5,773 nt of DNA. Source: Ruminiclostridium sp. (GTDB taxonomy: Bacteria > Bacillota_A > Clostridia > Oscillospirales > Ruminococcaceae). The first letter of the stretch is position 1. Every line of letters starts with the position of its first letter. This document shows positions 5,402-5,773 of this stretch, piece by piece. The position numbers and the translations under genes are program-made. Below the pieces are notes generated by a model. It saw only the letters and a list, made by a program, of their open reading frames with translations. It ran no database searches and was not told where the DNA came from. The stretch is from the NCBI GenBank assembly GCA_017550775.1, contig JAFZOA010000325.1, positions 1 to 5,773 of the forward strand. The letters are read 5' to 3'.

Positions 5402-5773
5402 ATGGGTCTTTTTAAGAAGAAAAACAATGACATCCCGTCCCCCGCCGAGGAAAAGAAGGAGCGGGACGAGACCGCCGAAATACGAAGAGAGATCGAACAC
5501 TTCATATCCAAAATGGACGAGATCAACTTTGACAAGATCTACAAGAAAACCAACTTTGCCGTTATCCCCGAGTCAGAGCTTACTACCGTTTATTTCCCGA
5601 GAATAGCAAAGCTTCGCGAGGAAGCGCATAACCTCAGCGCTTCCACCGTTGAATCTCTCGGCACAAGGGATATCATCGACAATATGATAAAGCTCGCGGA
5701 GATACTTAACATCGCGCTCGCCGCAAGCTATAAAAGACCCGCCGATATCAGCATTGTGGGCATCAAGTACTGC
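5402..5773 (+). CDS. Unrecognised cytosolic protein, N-terminal part (truncated by window edge)
   Basis: The frame is open from ATG 5402 to the right edge, giving 124 codons with no stop. The start is supported by AAAGGA (5388-5393) eight bases upstream; an in-frame ATG at 5393 would overlap that site and is less likely. The protein begins MGLFKKKN and continues with a charged Lys/Glu-rich, probably disordered stretch to about residue 30. Next comes a likely helix, REIEHFISKMDEINFDKIYKK (about 30-50), then mixed helical sequence containing LTTVYFPRIAKL (61-72) and a helix around residues 85-105. No signal peptide, membrane segment or catalytic motif is visible, and I do not recognise the family. 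It has its own strong promoter and is separated from the EAL gene by a terminator, so it is a separate transcription unit. Confidence 0.8.
   Translation, partial: MGLFKKKNNDIPSPAEEKKERDETAEIRREIEHFISKMDEINFDKIYKKTNFAVIPESELTTVYFPRIAKLREEAHNLSASTVESLGTRDIIDNMIKLAEILNIALAASYKRPADISIVGIKYC

Overview
The window looks like chromosomal DNA from a member of the Bacillota, most likely class Clostridia and near the Ruminococcaceae/Oscillospiraceae. This rests on the style of the predicted proteins, AT-rich intergenic regions with near-consensus sigma-A promoters, purine-rich ribosome binding sites, and moderately GC-rich genes. It is an inference; no rRNA or marker gene is present.

Layout. Bases 1-2869 hold a two-gene minus-strand operon. 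The first gene is ppk, polyphosphate kinase 1 (761-2869). The second is the 5' part of an EF-G/TetM-like translational GTPase (764 down to the left edge, truncated). The ppk stop and the GTPase start overlap by four bases (ATGA on the minus strand). Bases 2870-3240 are a divergent intergenic region. It holds a good minus-strand promoter for ppk (TTGACA-17-TAAAAT), a good plus-strand promoter (TTGACT-17-TATAAT), a weaker second plus-strand promoter, two small palindromes, and a degenerate array of about 7-bp repeats. The array faces inwards in two orientations, giving a perfect 22-bp inverted repeat inside the predicted ppk leader. Bases 3241-5205 encode a seven-TM membrane protein with a degenerate GGDEF domain and an EAL domain that looks catalytically complete, so a probable cyclic-di-GMP phosphodiesterase. 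A Rho-independent terminator follows (about 5244-5280). Next come a perfect consensus promoter with an extended -10 (5291-5319), a leader of about 75 nt with a small hairpin, and the first 124 codons of an unrecognised cytosolic protein that runs off the right edge.

How the parts may work together. PPK1 makes inorganic polyphosphate from ATP, and the EAL protein should break down cyclic-di-GMP in response to a signal sensed by its membrane domain. The two genes diverge from one regulatory region and could be co-controlled, but the sequence shows only the geometry. The GTPase seems to be translated by coupling to ppk, which ties a ribosome-associated factor to polyphosphate synthesis. No mobile-element genes, tRNAs, rRNAs or CRISPR arrays were seen. 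The most unusual structure is the heptad/inverted-repeat element between the ppk promoter and its start codon.
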